A DNA stretch of 64,000 nucleotides, taken from Epithemia pelagica (lineage: Eukaryota > Bacillariophyta > Bacillariophyceae > Surirellales > Surirellaceae). A program made the position numbers and the translations under genes. Positions 49,197-60,000 of the stretch are shown piece by piece. The notes beneath the pieces are model-generated. The model was not told where the DNA came from. It was given only the letters and a program-made list of their open reading frames with translations, and searched no databases. Every line of letters starts with the position of its first letter. The stretch's first letter is position 1. The stretch covers positions 1,612,001 to 1,676,000 of the forward strand of contig OX337230.1 of NCBI GenBank assembly GCA_946965045.2. The letters run 5' to 3'.

Positions 49197-50176
49197 ATGA
49201 CATCCTCCAGTTCAAACCAGTCCAAGTTTCAAGCGCATACATCACCCTCCCCCACATGTGTACGATCGTTTCCCACGAGTGACCAGCCAGAAATTAAAGA
49301 GCACAGTAGCATGGTCAGCCCAGTCCATTCCCCCAAAGATACCAAGCAAACCAACCACCTCGAAGTCTCTCCATCATCCCAAAATAAAGACCAGGAACTC
49401 CGCTCGCTGTGCGTAGAAAAGTGTCGTGACATTATTTTGGATCTGATGCATCCCATGAATCGTTTGTGTCAGGCTGTCAGAACGGCTAACCATGCGTCAG
49501 TCCCGTCGGAGGATGCGTTGGACGCCATGGCCCAACTGTTTTCTGGATTGTTGCTCTTAGCCAAGACGATGGGGGTGAATTTGCGGGATGCCATTCACCA
49601 CAAAATGGATCTGAACAAGCAAAAGTATCCAGTGAAGCTCTGCAAGGTTTGTCGAATTTCGGATCGATACGTCAAAGTCCTTTGTCAAAAGTCAAGCTCT
49701 CACCGTTTTCTTCTCCACAGGGTCGAGCGGGAAAGTATACTGATTACAGTTCGTCTACAGGTATAACTCGGTTGCAGGGACAATCACTATTGTCAACGTT
49801 TGACCAACATGCCAGGGACAACCATACTGAAGACTCGACGACGCATGAACGTATTCAGGAATGGTGGCACGAGGCCATTGCAATGGTTGTAGAATTCCGT
49901 CAAGAGCGAGAGTAAAGTCAATTTCATACTCCTCGCAACATTGTTTTGGCCATGATGGGGGAACTGGGAGAACTAGCCGAAGTGTTGCAGTTTGAAGGCG
50001 ATGAGGTGGAACAGATCAAGTTGAAAAGTTTTGACAATTTGCGGAAGGAAATGGCTGATGTTGCCATTTATGCGTTGAGCCTGACTTCGGTCCTGTCGTC
50101 CTTGTCATTGAAACAAGAGGTCCCGACAGGAGGTGATCCGGCAGACTTTCAATCCCAACTGCTTGATCGAATTTAA
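49197..50176 (+). pseudogene. dCTP-pyrophosphatase/MazG-like gene with in-frame TAA
   Basis: Two exons: 49197-49646 and 49721-50176, joined in phase 0 by a 74-nt intron (GTTTGT...CCACAG). The joined frame gives two MazG-like halves. The first contains LLLAKTMGVNLRDAIHHKMDLNKQKYPV, then GRAGKYTDYSS across the intron. The second contains FRQERE, a stop codon TAA at 49913-49915, then SQFHTPRNIVLAMMGELGELAE and EMADVAIYALSL. FHTPRN, GELGELAE and the ExxD-type helix are the dCTPase/MazG metal-binding motifs. The stop stands where relatives have Trp (R-D-W-x-x-F-H). No alternative in-frame intron removes it. Either the gene is disabled, or the downstream half is not made, or the base calls are wrong. 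Confidence 0.72.
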
Positions 50177-50661
50177 CTTGCCAGCTCCTCCAATGAGATG
50201 GGGGTCGCTGTCAATATGACATGAAGAGACAGGATTTTTGTAAGATGAGTTTGTGGACTGCATTGATTCATACCGTCTCGAAGGATGAGCTTGTTGATGC
50301 AGTATTTGTAGTATAAATGGACGAGGATGCTACGACGCCATTGTAATTCTAGCCATATATCGTCCCTTTCCTACTCTCTCTTTGCAAGAGGGATGGGAGT
50401 TCCCTAGCTAGAGTAGTTGGAACATGTGGGTAGCTCGCGGACAGCCAGCAGTCGCGTTTCCGTAAAATTCGTGGACTGGCACGCTTTCAACCGGGTTTTG
50501 CTGTCACACAGAAAAGTCGAGCGTCGATTCGCCGTTGCTTGTTTCGCAATCACAAAACCATCTCTACTTTTGTTGTCGTGTCCAATACGGATACTATCTT
50601 CTTGGAGAAGGAGAGAGATTGACCGTTGGCCTATCTAGAAGTAGGAAAACGAAAAGCGAGT
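50177..50661. other. Intergenic, 5' region of MINDY-like gene
   Basis: No gene is supported. A TATA-like GTATAAATGG occurs near 50311, about 350 bp before the next start codon. Confidence 0.35.
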
Positions 50662-53600
50662 ATGGACAAAAAGGCAGCGAGTGGCGATATGTCGAGCAAT
50701 AGCTCTGGAAATATCCACCACCAGCATCAAGGACATGAACAGCCAACGCGAGCATCCCGTCCACAAGGAGTTCATGCTGTTGCACGTGCTTCTCGCGAGA
50801 ATGCTGCTGAAGGGGAAGGCGAAGGTACTGCTGGTGTCGCTGCAGCTGCACCATCACAAAAACGACCTGCACGCAGCACTTTTCGAGCACCCCCTGGTCG
50901 TTTGCCCGAATCTGGCCCGGAAGAAGCCGCCGCCGAAACCGTTGCGAATGAGAACGCTGGAGCGCAAGAAGAAGAGCGGAGTCCTCTACTGTCGTCTTTG
51001 TTGGAGCATTTGGTGGAACTAGCCCACCAAGCTGGTTTTGCGGAGGAATTGATTGAGGTTTCCAAGGCTCGATTGCTTCTGGAAGCCACTGCTGGTCAAG
51101 TCCCTTTGGCGGCTCAGTTATATTGGGATGATGTTTTGGCAAGAACCCACAATCAACAGCAACGGCCACATCCTGGAAGCCGAGGCTCTTCTCGCCCCAA
51201 TCCTCCGCCGCCGCCTCCTCCTCCCATGGCATTTGGTGTGGCTGCTCCTGCCGCCGCAGCGGTAGCCCCTCCACCTCCTGTGGAACAAGCACCACCCGTT
51301 CGTCAACGGTCGCTGAGACGCCGGCTGGAAACGGATTATGAACATTTGCAGCAAAAACAATCAAAACATGCCCCTCGCGCTCACGGGAACAATTCACTAC
51401 ATAACAACGGTGAACTTGCCAATAATGACAACAACAATCATAACCCAGCGCCACCTGCTGAAGAAGCTCATCCACCGGTGTATTATCGCAGGAGGCGTGA
51501 TCCACCGGCCTGGATGGCACCCGGATTGTCAAATGAAGAACGTCGACAGCTCATGTTAGCACCGCAGCAACCTGTTCGGCGAGTGCGGACGGTTCCTACT
51601 CGACAAGCCGCAGTGGCGGCGGCCCAAGCCATTGCCGAACAAGAGCGCATTTTCCATCAGCGGTATCATCGTCCTCGTTCGGAAGAAGAGATTCGCGATT
51701 TTGAACAAGCTTGTCGACAAGAAGAAGCAGCGCGAGATGGATTGGAAAATCATTTCAATGATCCTGAAGATGATGATGATGACGAAGAAGACGAGGACGA
51801 AGACGATATCCGTCATGGACATGCGAACCGTCATGGAGATGTACTTGCCAGAGGGGCCGCCGAGGAACAAAATGACAACCCAATTGAGGAAGAGGACGAA
51901 GATGAGGATGGCCCTCGACCTCGCCTTATGGTGGCTCGCCGTATGGAGACGTCCGTATCTGTTTCAGACGATGAAGCTGCTGCTGAAATATTACGAACAG
52001 TCGACGGAGTTCAGAGGCGCGTTCGTCGGAAACCTTTGAAAGGTCGTAAACGACCGTCGTCTTCGTTTGATGATGATTTGTCCTTGCAGCGCAAACGAAG
52101 TCGAACTTTGGAGCTTGGAGTCAACGACGACGGCAAGAACATGGAAGAAAATGGATACCTTTCCGACAATGATTGGATTTGGGAGTCCCTCTCCTCGAAC
52201 TCCCGGAATGTCATTACTCCAGTAGCTCCTATGGACTTTTTGTGGGGCATTTCTGCGGAACCGGTTGCTCGCGGAAGCGCCAATGATGACGATCAAGAAG
52301 ATGGTACAAAGAAATCCGATTCAAAGGATAATTCTGCTGGTATTTCGAATGATTCCGCTGGTTCTAACAGCGGGGAGATCCAGATGGGTGACGTTGTGGT
52401 TGTGGACGTAAACGAATGCTCAGGTGCAAGGGAAGTGAGTGCCCGTACCCAAAGTGGTGGTGATAAGAGCGGCAATGACAGCAAGGACAAGTCGGAGCAT
52501 GGTCGTAAGACCGATGAAAATGAACCAATGGAAGAGTCTTCGACGGGTGATGGTGATGGGCATGATGAGAACGAGATTAATGATGAAGATGACGAGATGG
52601 ACGAAGAAGAAAAGGGAGCTACCATTCCCGTTACATGGTTACGTGCAGGGATTGGATTTGCAGACGATTTATTCAAACGAGGCTTGAGCTGCAATGCCCC
52701 CAATGAAGATGATATTGCTTACCTACAATGGAAACAGCAATTGCCTGCTTCCAGTTCTCTTGCAAACAGTCGGAGACGAGGGGGAAGAAAGCAACGAATC
52801 ACTCGACCGCCGTATCACTGCCCTTCCGTTACGTTGCTTCCTGCTATTGTAACCGCATTGATGCACGCTGGGGTGACAGTTGTCAAAGAGACGAACGCCA
52901 CGGCACCACGTGTTACCTGTCAGACAACGCAGAAAGCATACCATCTTCTTGATGAAAAGACTCGAAGGCGAGAATGGGAACAGCGGTTGGTCGATGCTTT
53001 GACGGCTCTTTTGGTTATTGCTGCCCAAGCATCGAAACAACGCAAGACCAAAGCCCTTGAACGAGCACAGCGAATGGAAGAGTGTCAACGTCAACAGGAG
53101 CAACAGAAGCGTCAGGAGGCGACACCAGATGAGAACCGTACTGAAAACGTGTCTTCGTTGCCAGCTGAGAAGAAGAAGGACTCCCCGGTTGCAGTTGCCC
53201 TGGAGAAGACACGGCATGCGATCAGCATTAACGATGATCGAGTCGCCACCACTTCGCCTTGCGGGGCATCTGCGAGATGGCAGAAGCTTCACTCGAAGCT
53301 GCAGCTTTGTCCAACCTGTTGGTGGCAAAGGATAGATCCCAACAGTGCTAATTTCCAGGCCCCTACGAGCAATCATGGGCACATACTACCCACTGCTGAT
53401 GAACCTTTCACAATTCCCATATCGTATACTCATATTTGCGATTTGCGGTCCTACGTGAAGTCAAATCTGGATGCATTCATGGGAACCGGTGGCTGTGCGC
53501 TCTTTCTGGAAACCATTCTTCGTATTCATGGAAAAGGAGCCGTGCAGCGGATGGTTCATTTGGCCAGGGACAAGGAGTTCGATAATTGTAAGAGTGACAA

Positions 53601-54642
53601 GAAGAACGCTGAGGAAAATTGCCCTACAAAAATCCCACCACTGTTGCGCTGCAATTGCCTGGAAAGGTACCAACGAACGCAACAAAAACAACGCATTTCG
53701 TCATGGCCTGGTGCATCCAAAACCGCATATGAGCAAGCGCATGAGGAAAGCGAGGATCCCTGCAATGACTGTGCGTCGATAGAGCTGATTAGCCTACTTC
53801 TCACCGGGAGAGTTTATAGTAGCTGGAAAGGCTGGTCGACCAGCATGGCCCCGTACGCAAGGTTGGGTATTGGGGTCTTGACTGATCGACCTGGGGAAGT
53901 AGGTCGGGGTTTAACTCGTCCGGAGAAACCAGTTTGGATCGTCAAGGGCCCATCGCAGTATTCTGTTTTGTTTTTGAATGAACGCAATAGCTCTGGTGTA
54001 TTGGACGAGTCTAAAAGCTTTGTAGTCAACATGACGCATTGGAGCTGTTGGTATGATGACCAGGGGGAGGACAATGATGATCAAGAAGACGATATTCCTA
54101 ATCATGTATCAGAGACGAAGTTTCGTTTTACCGGGGGGAAAGATGAAAGTAAATCATCGGACAAGTTACCTTTGAAAGCTGTGCCACACTCAGACCTCAA
54201 AGTACAAGCGTCGGAAGGTCCCTTGAAACACGTTGGCGTGGACAAGAACCGGAGTCGAACTCTTGCGTTGCTTTCCGAGCGACGCAAAAAGGAGAATCAC
54301 GCATTCTCGGAGCGTAGTTGTTCTGAACATGTTGGGAACGAGCACCTATTCACAAAAGAAGATCTGGACCGCGTCAGCGTTCATCCTGAAGACCAACGTT
54401 ATTACGACAACTTTCGATTGTGGAGATACGACATTGTTCCAAGACAAGGTAACGACGATGAAGATGCCGACGCCAAGAAACCTCGAGGAGAACACTGGAC
54501 TCCATTCCATCGTCTCAGCGACTACGACAAAATGCTGGTAGAGACCAAGCTCGGGCCCAAACTAGCTGTTGTTTTGAGGACACGATGGCCTGGAGCACGG
54601 ATTGACCGTATGGAACCTTTGAAACCGCTGCCTCTTGTTTGA
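50662..54642 (+). CDS. MINDY-3/4-like deubiquitinase-fold protein
   Basis: The product is 1326 aa from the ATG at 50662. Near residues 125-165 a UBA-like helix bundle appears (ARLLLEATAGQVPLAAQLYWDD). A Pro run, a long Asp/Glu-rich part and basic patches follow. The MINDY fold spans about 665-1326: PVTWLRAGIGF, PPYHCPSVTLLPAIVTAL aligning with the family's GGPCGVLAAVQA (Cys about 719), EWEQRLVDALTALL, GTGGCALFLETIL, ISLLLTGRVYS, GVLTDRPGEVGRGL, KPVWIVKGPSQYSVLF and a final VVLRTRWPGARI. MINDY enzymes cut K48-linked ubiquitin chains. Here the catalytic His (usually S-H-F-x-x-L-F) is Gln at about 1098, and the Gln just before the Cys motif is also absent, so activity is doubtful. Confidence 0.78.
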   Translation: MDKKAASGDMSSNSSGNIHHQHQGHEQPTRASRPQGVHAVARASRENAAEGEGEGTAGVAAAAPSQKRPARSTFRAPPGRLPESGPEEAAAETVANENAGAQEEERSPLLSSLLEHLVELAHQAGFAEELIEVSKARLLLEATAGQVPLAAQLYWDDVLARTHNQQQRPHPGSRGSSRPNPPPPPPPPMAFGVAAPAAAAVAPPPPVEQAPPVRQRSLRRRLETDYEHLQQKQSKHAPRAHGNNSLHNNGELANNDNNNHNPAPPAEEAHPPVYYRRRRDPPAWMAPGLSNEERRQLMLAPQQPVRRVRTVPTRQAAVAAAQAIAEQERIFHQRYHRPRSEEEIRDFEQACRQEEAARDGLENHFNDPEDDDDDEEDEDEDDIRHGHANRHGDVLARGAAEEQNDNPIEEEDEDEDGPRPRLMVARRMETSVSVSDDEAAAEILRTVDGVQRRVRRKPLKGRKRPSSSFDDDLSLQRKRSRTLELGVNDDGKNMEENGYLSDNDWIWESLSSNSRNVITPVAPMDFLWGISAEPVARGSANDDDQEDGTKKSDSKDNSAGISNDSAGSNSGEIQMGDVVVVDVNECSGAREVSARTQSGGDKSGNDSKDKSEHGRKTDENEPMEESSTGDGDGHDENEINDEDDEMDEEEKGATIPVTWLRAGIGFADDLFKRGLSCNAPNEDDIAYLQWKQQLPASSSLANSRRRGGRKQRITRPPYHCPSVTLLPAIVTALMHAGVTVVKETNATAPRVTCQTTQKAYHLLDEKTRRREWEQRLVDALTALLVIAAQASKQRKTKALERAQRMEECQRQQEQQKRQEATPDENRTENVSSLPAEKKKDSPVAVALEKTRHAISINDDRVATTSPCGASARWQKLHSKLQLCPTCWWQRIDPNSANFQAPTSNHGHILPTADEPFTIPISYTHICDLRSYVKSNLDAFMGTGGCALFLETILRIHGKGAVQRMVHLARDKEFDNCKSDKKNAEENCPTKIPPLLRCNCLERYQRTQQKQRISSWPGASKTAYEQAHEESEDPCNDCASIELISLLLTGRVYSSWKGWSTSMAPYARLGIGVLTDRPGEVGRGLTRPEKPVWIVKGPSQYSVLFLNERNSSGVLDESKSFVVNMTHWSCWYDDQGEDNDDQEDDIPNHVSETKFRFTGGKDESKSSDKLPLKAVPHSDLKVQASEGPLKHVGVDKNRSRTLALLSERRKKENHAFSERSCSEHVGNEHLFTKEDLDRVSVHPEDQRYYDNFRLWRYDIVPRQGNDDEDADAKKPRGEHWTPFHRLSDYDKMLVETKLGPKLAVVLRTRWPGARIDRMEPLKPLPLV

Positions 54643-55027
54643 GAGTCAGCATCGGAAAGAATGTCCAAATCAACTGAGACCGTTGTATGTGCTTCTCCGG
54701 TCAACCTGCAGTATGACGACCGCTGTAACTACTAGTGGGTAGTATGTAATATGATGAAATTGCGGTTAGATTGATCTGTCGAAACGCAATGCCGTATTCG
54801 CTCGTCACTATGGATTGAGTAGATTCTAGTAGTGTCTTGCTTCAGTGTGTGTGAGATAGGAGTACAAGAAGCCAAGAGTATTTTTTGTCCCGTCGCCCGT
54901 CGCATTCATTGGTGCGGTTTCGTGTGCCTTGATGGGTGTGGCCAAAGCGGCCGTTCAAAGAGGAGGAAAAGAGAGTCTACTCGGGCGATAGCTCCGGATA
55001 GCTCCACGAGAAATTCCTCAGTCGCTG
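54643..55027. other. Intergenic
   Basis: No gene is supported. ACTACTAGTGGGTAG near 54727 is a weak relative of the palindromic CTAGGAGTAG-type motif. Confidence 0.35.
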
Positions 55028-55822
55028 ATGGTGTGGAGGTCGCGTTTACGACCACGTATGCAACATCCGACGTCACGAACCCCTCTAATCTCAAATCTCA
55101 AAAAGTCAACTTTCGCGTTCTTCACCATGACAGGCGCCGGCATACTGATACTTCGTCTTGCTGGATTGGGAGGGTTTTCATATCTTGTATCGTGCTTCTG
55201 TTATCCGCATCGGAGTACAAGAAGATATACGTTCTGTGATTCTTCACTGTACGGCGAAAATTTGGACGAGACAAAACAGACCTTTTCGGTTCATGTTTCT
55301 TATGACGAACGTTCTGCACAGAAAAGTCAACGAGAGTATGGAGAACCCACAAGCATTGATATCTCTATTGAAGAAGGTGAAACCATTTTGTCTGCTCTTG
55401 AGCGAGCGTCTAGTCCCGGCGTTGGAAAGCTAACAGGAAATATATTTCCACCTGCTTCCGATTGCCGACGAGGAAATTGTATGACGTGCTCGGCAAGGCA
55501 TGATAACGACAGCGAGGTTTCCCGAGTCGAGTCTCTGAGTAATGGGTTGTCGCCTCATGTAGCGCAACAAATTGCTGATCAAGGATACATTCTTACTTGC
55601 AGCAGTACAATCACCGGTCCAGGAGTCTCCTTAAAACTGGGCCAAAACAATCAACTTTGGGACTATGTTTATAGACAACGTTTAGAATCTCAATCGACTC
55701 AGACAACGGCTCATGCAGCCATGGCCAAGGCTATTCGATTAAGTGCGGAACGAAACGTTGGAGAATGGAAAGAACAAACGGAGAGAGTGTACGAGGCCAG
55801 TACAGCCGAACAGGACGACTAG
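55028..55822 (+). CDS. 2Fe-2S ferredoxin-like protein with long C-terminal extension
   Basis: The product is 264 aa. Cysteines follow the plant-type ferredoxin pattern C-x4-C-x2-C-x36-C in DCRRGNCMTC and GYILTC, around residues 150-200, preceded by TSIDISIEEGETILSALE. About 60 extra residues rich in Gln/Glu follow the domain. The N-terminal 100 residues contain a hydrophobic segment (GILILRLAGLGGFSYLVSCFC, about 36-56), which could be a targeting or anchoring sequence. An internal ATG at 55127 just before this segment is a possible alternative start. It is probably an electron carrier or reductase partner in an organelle. Confidence 0.75.
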   Translation: MVWRSRLRPRMQHPTSRTPLISNLKKSTFAFFTMTGAGILILRLAGLGGFSYLVSCFCYPHRSTRRYTFCDSSLYGENLDETKQTFSVHVSYDERSAQKSQREYGEPTSIDISIEEGETILSALERASSPGVGKLTGNIFPPASDCRRGNCMTCSARHDNDSEVSRVESLSNGLSPHVAQQIADQGYILTCSSTITGPGVSLKLGQNNQLWDYVYRQRLESQSTQTTAHAAMAKAIRLSAERNVGEWKEQTERVYEASTAEQDD

Positions 55823-56100
55823 TTGTTCTCGTTTACAATACCATCTATTTGTTAAGGAGCTCTGCTGTTGAATGTTCGTTAACGCTGGAGGATTCCCCGG
55901 TACTCAACTCGATTGCAGCGAATATAGCTTAGAAGGGTGCTTCTATCAGTTGCCTGGTTCCACGCCTTTCCTTCGGAAGGAGAAATTCAGTGAGAGCATC
56001 GCTATGTACAATATTGCTTAGTAGGAGTCGGGAAGTAACGATCAAGTGAATGTTAAAGCTGTGCAACAAAGTTTAACAAGGTGCCTCTAGAGATAATTAC

Positions 56101-59100
56101 CTAGTCCATCGCGAATGCCCAGCGAGGTTCATGTCGTGGTTCCACTTCATTCTTTAAGTTAACGACGCGTCCATAACCACGAGGCATTTCATCGTGAAGA
56201 GCCTTCTCCAACGATGATCCTTTCGTGAATGATTTCACAAACTTTTGGCCAAGCTTGGAGTCCTCAACATAAGTGAAGAGATTAATGTCCACATGGTCGC
56301 GTCCATTAAAAAGGACGACGAAGTTTCCTCCATTCCATGAATCAACGAAAACACAGCCATCACCAAGCTCAAGAAACTCGTCAGGTTCAGATTCAACATT
56401 GATGGCATGCATGGCATCATCCAGCAGAGATCGGATGCCCTCACATGTCAGTCCAGTTCGGTCTTTATTTTTTTTCTGATTGATCTCAAGTTGAAAAAGA
56501 TTTTGATAACCCGTAGGCTGTTGAGTCTTCCATTGTTCGTACGGGGCAGTTCTGTCGTAATCCGTTGCATTGAAGAACTGGGAAGGTTTAAAATTGTGCT
56601 GCATTTCATATTCCACGCCGCCTACATGACGAATGTCACTTGTTAGTCCAGTGTACTTTTCGATGTTAGAAGCGGCTTCCTTCAAATGCGTAATAAAATG
56701 TTTGTCTCCCGAACTGAATGTCGTCATTTCCAAGAAACGTTCAGAGTTGTGGAAGAGAACAGAAGCTTTGAACCCTGGCTCGTTGTCAAAAAATTCACGG
56801 AAGTGATCGACGAAGATTCTTCGCCAGTCTTCTTCTTGCAGAGATATCGCAAGAACCATAACATCGTTCAAGAACAAACGGTTTCGGTCCGGTGCACTCT
56901 TTGCTAGACTCTGCACGATTTGAGCACTTTCTCGAGAGGCGGTTGTATCAACGATCACAGTCCCAATACTTTTGCCTGCAAGCATGGTATAGATATCCTT
57001 TTCGCAATTAAACATTTTCTTCGCTTCGTCAAATTCATCTTCAGTTCCAGAGAGAGGACAAGCCCAGATGGGAAAGACCTCACCGATTCCATCGTGCTCC
57101 CGTAGAGCACTGAGAGTGCTGCAATGTTCACCCTCGGCACCACAGAGAACTACGGCATTTGCTTTTGAGTGGCGTTGAAGAGAACGGATGCTTTCTTCAA
57201 CCACAACTCGAACTGAGCTTTCCCCAATTGAAATATCACCTCCCTGTTTTGATCCCATTTCGTCGCAGTCCTGCGTGAATTTGGGTCCCCGACTCATGTC
57301 GTCCTCTTTCCACGTGCTTACTCCAAACATCCCTCCACCAGCAATTCGAAAGGAAGAGGACGATTGGGAACTGCTGCCAACTGCGGTCAAAAGAGATTTC
57401 TTTAAACTTTCTTGTTTGCCGAAACTGCTCCACATGTGAATATCAAAAGCACAATAGTTGTTCTCAGGCCAGGCCCTGGCAACGACATATCCCTCGCGAA
57501 GCACCATAGTGACAATCGGACCATGACCTTCGACATCCAAGGATTTTGCTGACACAAGATTCAGTCCCTCAGCTTCAAGAGCGGGGAGGAGGATGCTCTT
57601 GACCGCATCGGAAGTTGACAGTTGCGCAGTGGTGTTCTCGGCCTCAACAATCATCGCAACACCAGGACTCCTTTCTTGATACTCAGGTACCTCATCGTCG
57701 TTGTCTTCTTTGCAGTAGCGTTCGAAATCTGGGTTTGTCATGTAATCATGAACCAACTCAAAGTCATGGTCCACCTCCATAACAGGTCTGTGCATCGTGT
57801 GAACCTTATGATCTGTCAAGGTTTTTTGGATGAAGTCAATTTTATTACTAAAGTGCAGAAAACAAAAGTAAGTAACCAGGACCTGACAATGAAAAGTCCA
57901 TGTTTCTTGGGTCGTACCTTCCCAATACCAAACATTGGGAGCACACCAAGGGGACATCATAGTAGTGCAGCTGGATTGTATGATGGAATACTCGGCTCAA
58001 GTTCTCAAAATACATTTCGTTCTTCAGGAAAATTCCTTCAGGTTTGAGCAACAAGGAGAGCGCCGACATGATATCAAGCCCTTTTGTGACTACGAAACGA
58101 GTACGTATATAGACCAGTCAGTCGATGCAGGAAAAGGGAAAACAGTGAAGAATTCCAAGTGCACGTACCCGTATTACTCATAATGGTTTCACTCAAGTCG
58201 ACCAAAACCATGTCAAAGGTGCCAAAGTAATCCTTTGGAAGCATGAGCAAACTCTTGGCTGCGTCACCGTACCACCATTGTACCCGGTCGTCATCCCAAT
58301 GTGGCTGCGTGCCAAAGTACTTGAAACTATTTCGTGTAACCTTTTGATCAATTTCCAATCCCACCACAAACTCCAAAGATGGGTATTGTAAGGCTTCGTG
58401 AAGGATCATGGAGTCCCCACCACCGATAAAAATGATGCGTTTCACAGATTCCAAGAATCGAGCTGTGTAGTGTACCACGGGTTCATGGTAATGAGGGCGG
58501 TATTTCGTGCAAATCTGATAGATCCCGTCTAATCGAAAGTACAACAAGAGAACGTGAAATACATGTGAGAGATACATGCAGGTCCAAGCGAGAGGCTTGT
58601 GACTTAACGAACTTACCCAAACTGAAGCACATGTCTTTGTTGGCAGGATCCTCCAAAAAGACGATTTTCTGGTACGGCGACTTAATCTCCTCCAGATTTT
58701 TATAGTGGGAATGATCCAATTCCTTTTGCTGGTCGCATGTATCGGTCGAATGGAAGGAATCATCAAATTCTTCGTTCAGTTCACTGTAGCGGCCCACATG
58801 TGCTTGGCACGTGTCATCGGACACAGAACAATGTCCAATATTGGATTCGTCAAGAGCTAAGGAAATGGCCAGTGAGACAGCTTCATGATAATCGACAATG
58901 GTGTTCCATTCGTGTTCCGGAATATCCGATGGAGGAACTTCCAGATAGGAGGATGCAAACTGTGCCAACCGATTCTTCTCTTTTTGGAACGCTTCGATTT
59001 GTTGAAGGTTCTCCATGGGCGGACTATGCCACTTGAGAATGAGCTTTCCAGGGGTCTTTCTCCTTTCGTTCAAGGAAAAGGAAATCCGCTGGCGCCTGAA

Positions 59101-60000
59101 ATCCCACACTTGAGGATACGGTTCCACAATCCCGCAATCTCTCAGGAGATCGGGTGTATTTTCATTAAAGTCAGTAAAGATTTCTTCCCCAGCACTAATG
59201 GGGCGAGATGCCTTGACAACGACTTCGTCCACACCATCATCATCGATATCGAGAGCATTGTGATCAGTGTTGTCCCAAAATCCCCTGCGTGAGTTCAAAA
59301 TGTCAAGAAGAGGAACAAGATGCCCATTCCAATCACGTTCCACGACAAGCATGGCGGCATGATCGGCCATTGGATCGTCGCTCCCTCCGCATTCTTGCTT
59401 CCATTCGTTCTCGAGCCATGTCACTGGATCTCTGGGTGGCAGCATGGATCCAAGCAGGTCTACCAGCAATTTCTTTCCACTGGGAGACCATGAGCTGGGA
59501 AGTAGTCCATGAGGAAGGTTCTTGAGAAAGTTGACATAGGGCGCATAGGCCGAGGCGTTGCCCAGTTGAAATTCTCGGATCAAGGACCGAACAGTTCCAC
59601 AGTGCATACCATCCGCAACTTGATCATCGCCAATGGCTGCCGAAATATGACATTGCTTGGGAATTGAAAAGATTGTTTCCGACTTGGCGATGGCTGCCGT
59701 TGCAAAGACGCCATACGGGGCCCTGGAGGGATCCACTACGTTGCTGTCCTTCTTTCGGCGGATTTCAACATTGCCATTGACAAAACCACCATTGGCCCGG
59801 ACCCAGTCAATTTGAGGCTGAATCAAATCCACATATTGACCTTCCTCTTGACACGTGTTGCTGCCATCGCAGGTGCCAGCCTCCGTCTCAAGTTCAGCCG
59901 TAGTGGACGACAAGGGTGTCGCAGCCGTCTCGCTTGCGACCGAGGCCAAGGGAAAACCAGCAATGACGAAGCAATGAAGCAGAAGCGCAAGATTCTTCAT
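56101..60000 (-). CDS. SET - aminopropyltransferase - SpeD-like fusion with signal peptide
   Basis: Four exons: 60000-58617, 58528-58169, 58080-57918 and 57847-56101, a 1217-aa product; all junctions are GT-AG and in frame. Residues 1-23 form a signal peptide (MKNLALLLHCFVIAGFPLAS). Residues about 60-330 are a SETD3/Rubisco-LSMT-type SET region (YAPYVNFLKNLP, HLVPLLDILNSR, FTDFNENTPDLLRDCG). About 440-650 is a spermidine-synthase-like domain: SPYQKIVFLED, LDGIYQICTKYRPHYHEPVVH, IIFIGGGDSMILHEAL, VLVDLSE, LLLKPEGIFL, CLVLGSNKIDF. About 700-830 resembles bacterial SpeD (GYVVARAWPENNYCAFDIHMW) but without the Ser that forms pyruvoyl. Diatoms have AdoMetDC-aminopropyltransferase fusions proposed for long-chain polyamines; a secretory, silica-linked role here is inferred. 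Confidence 0.82.
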
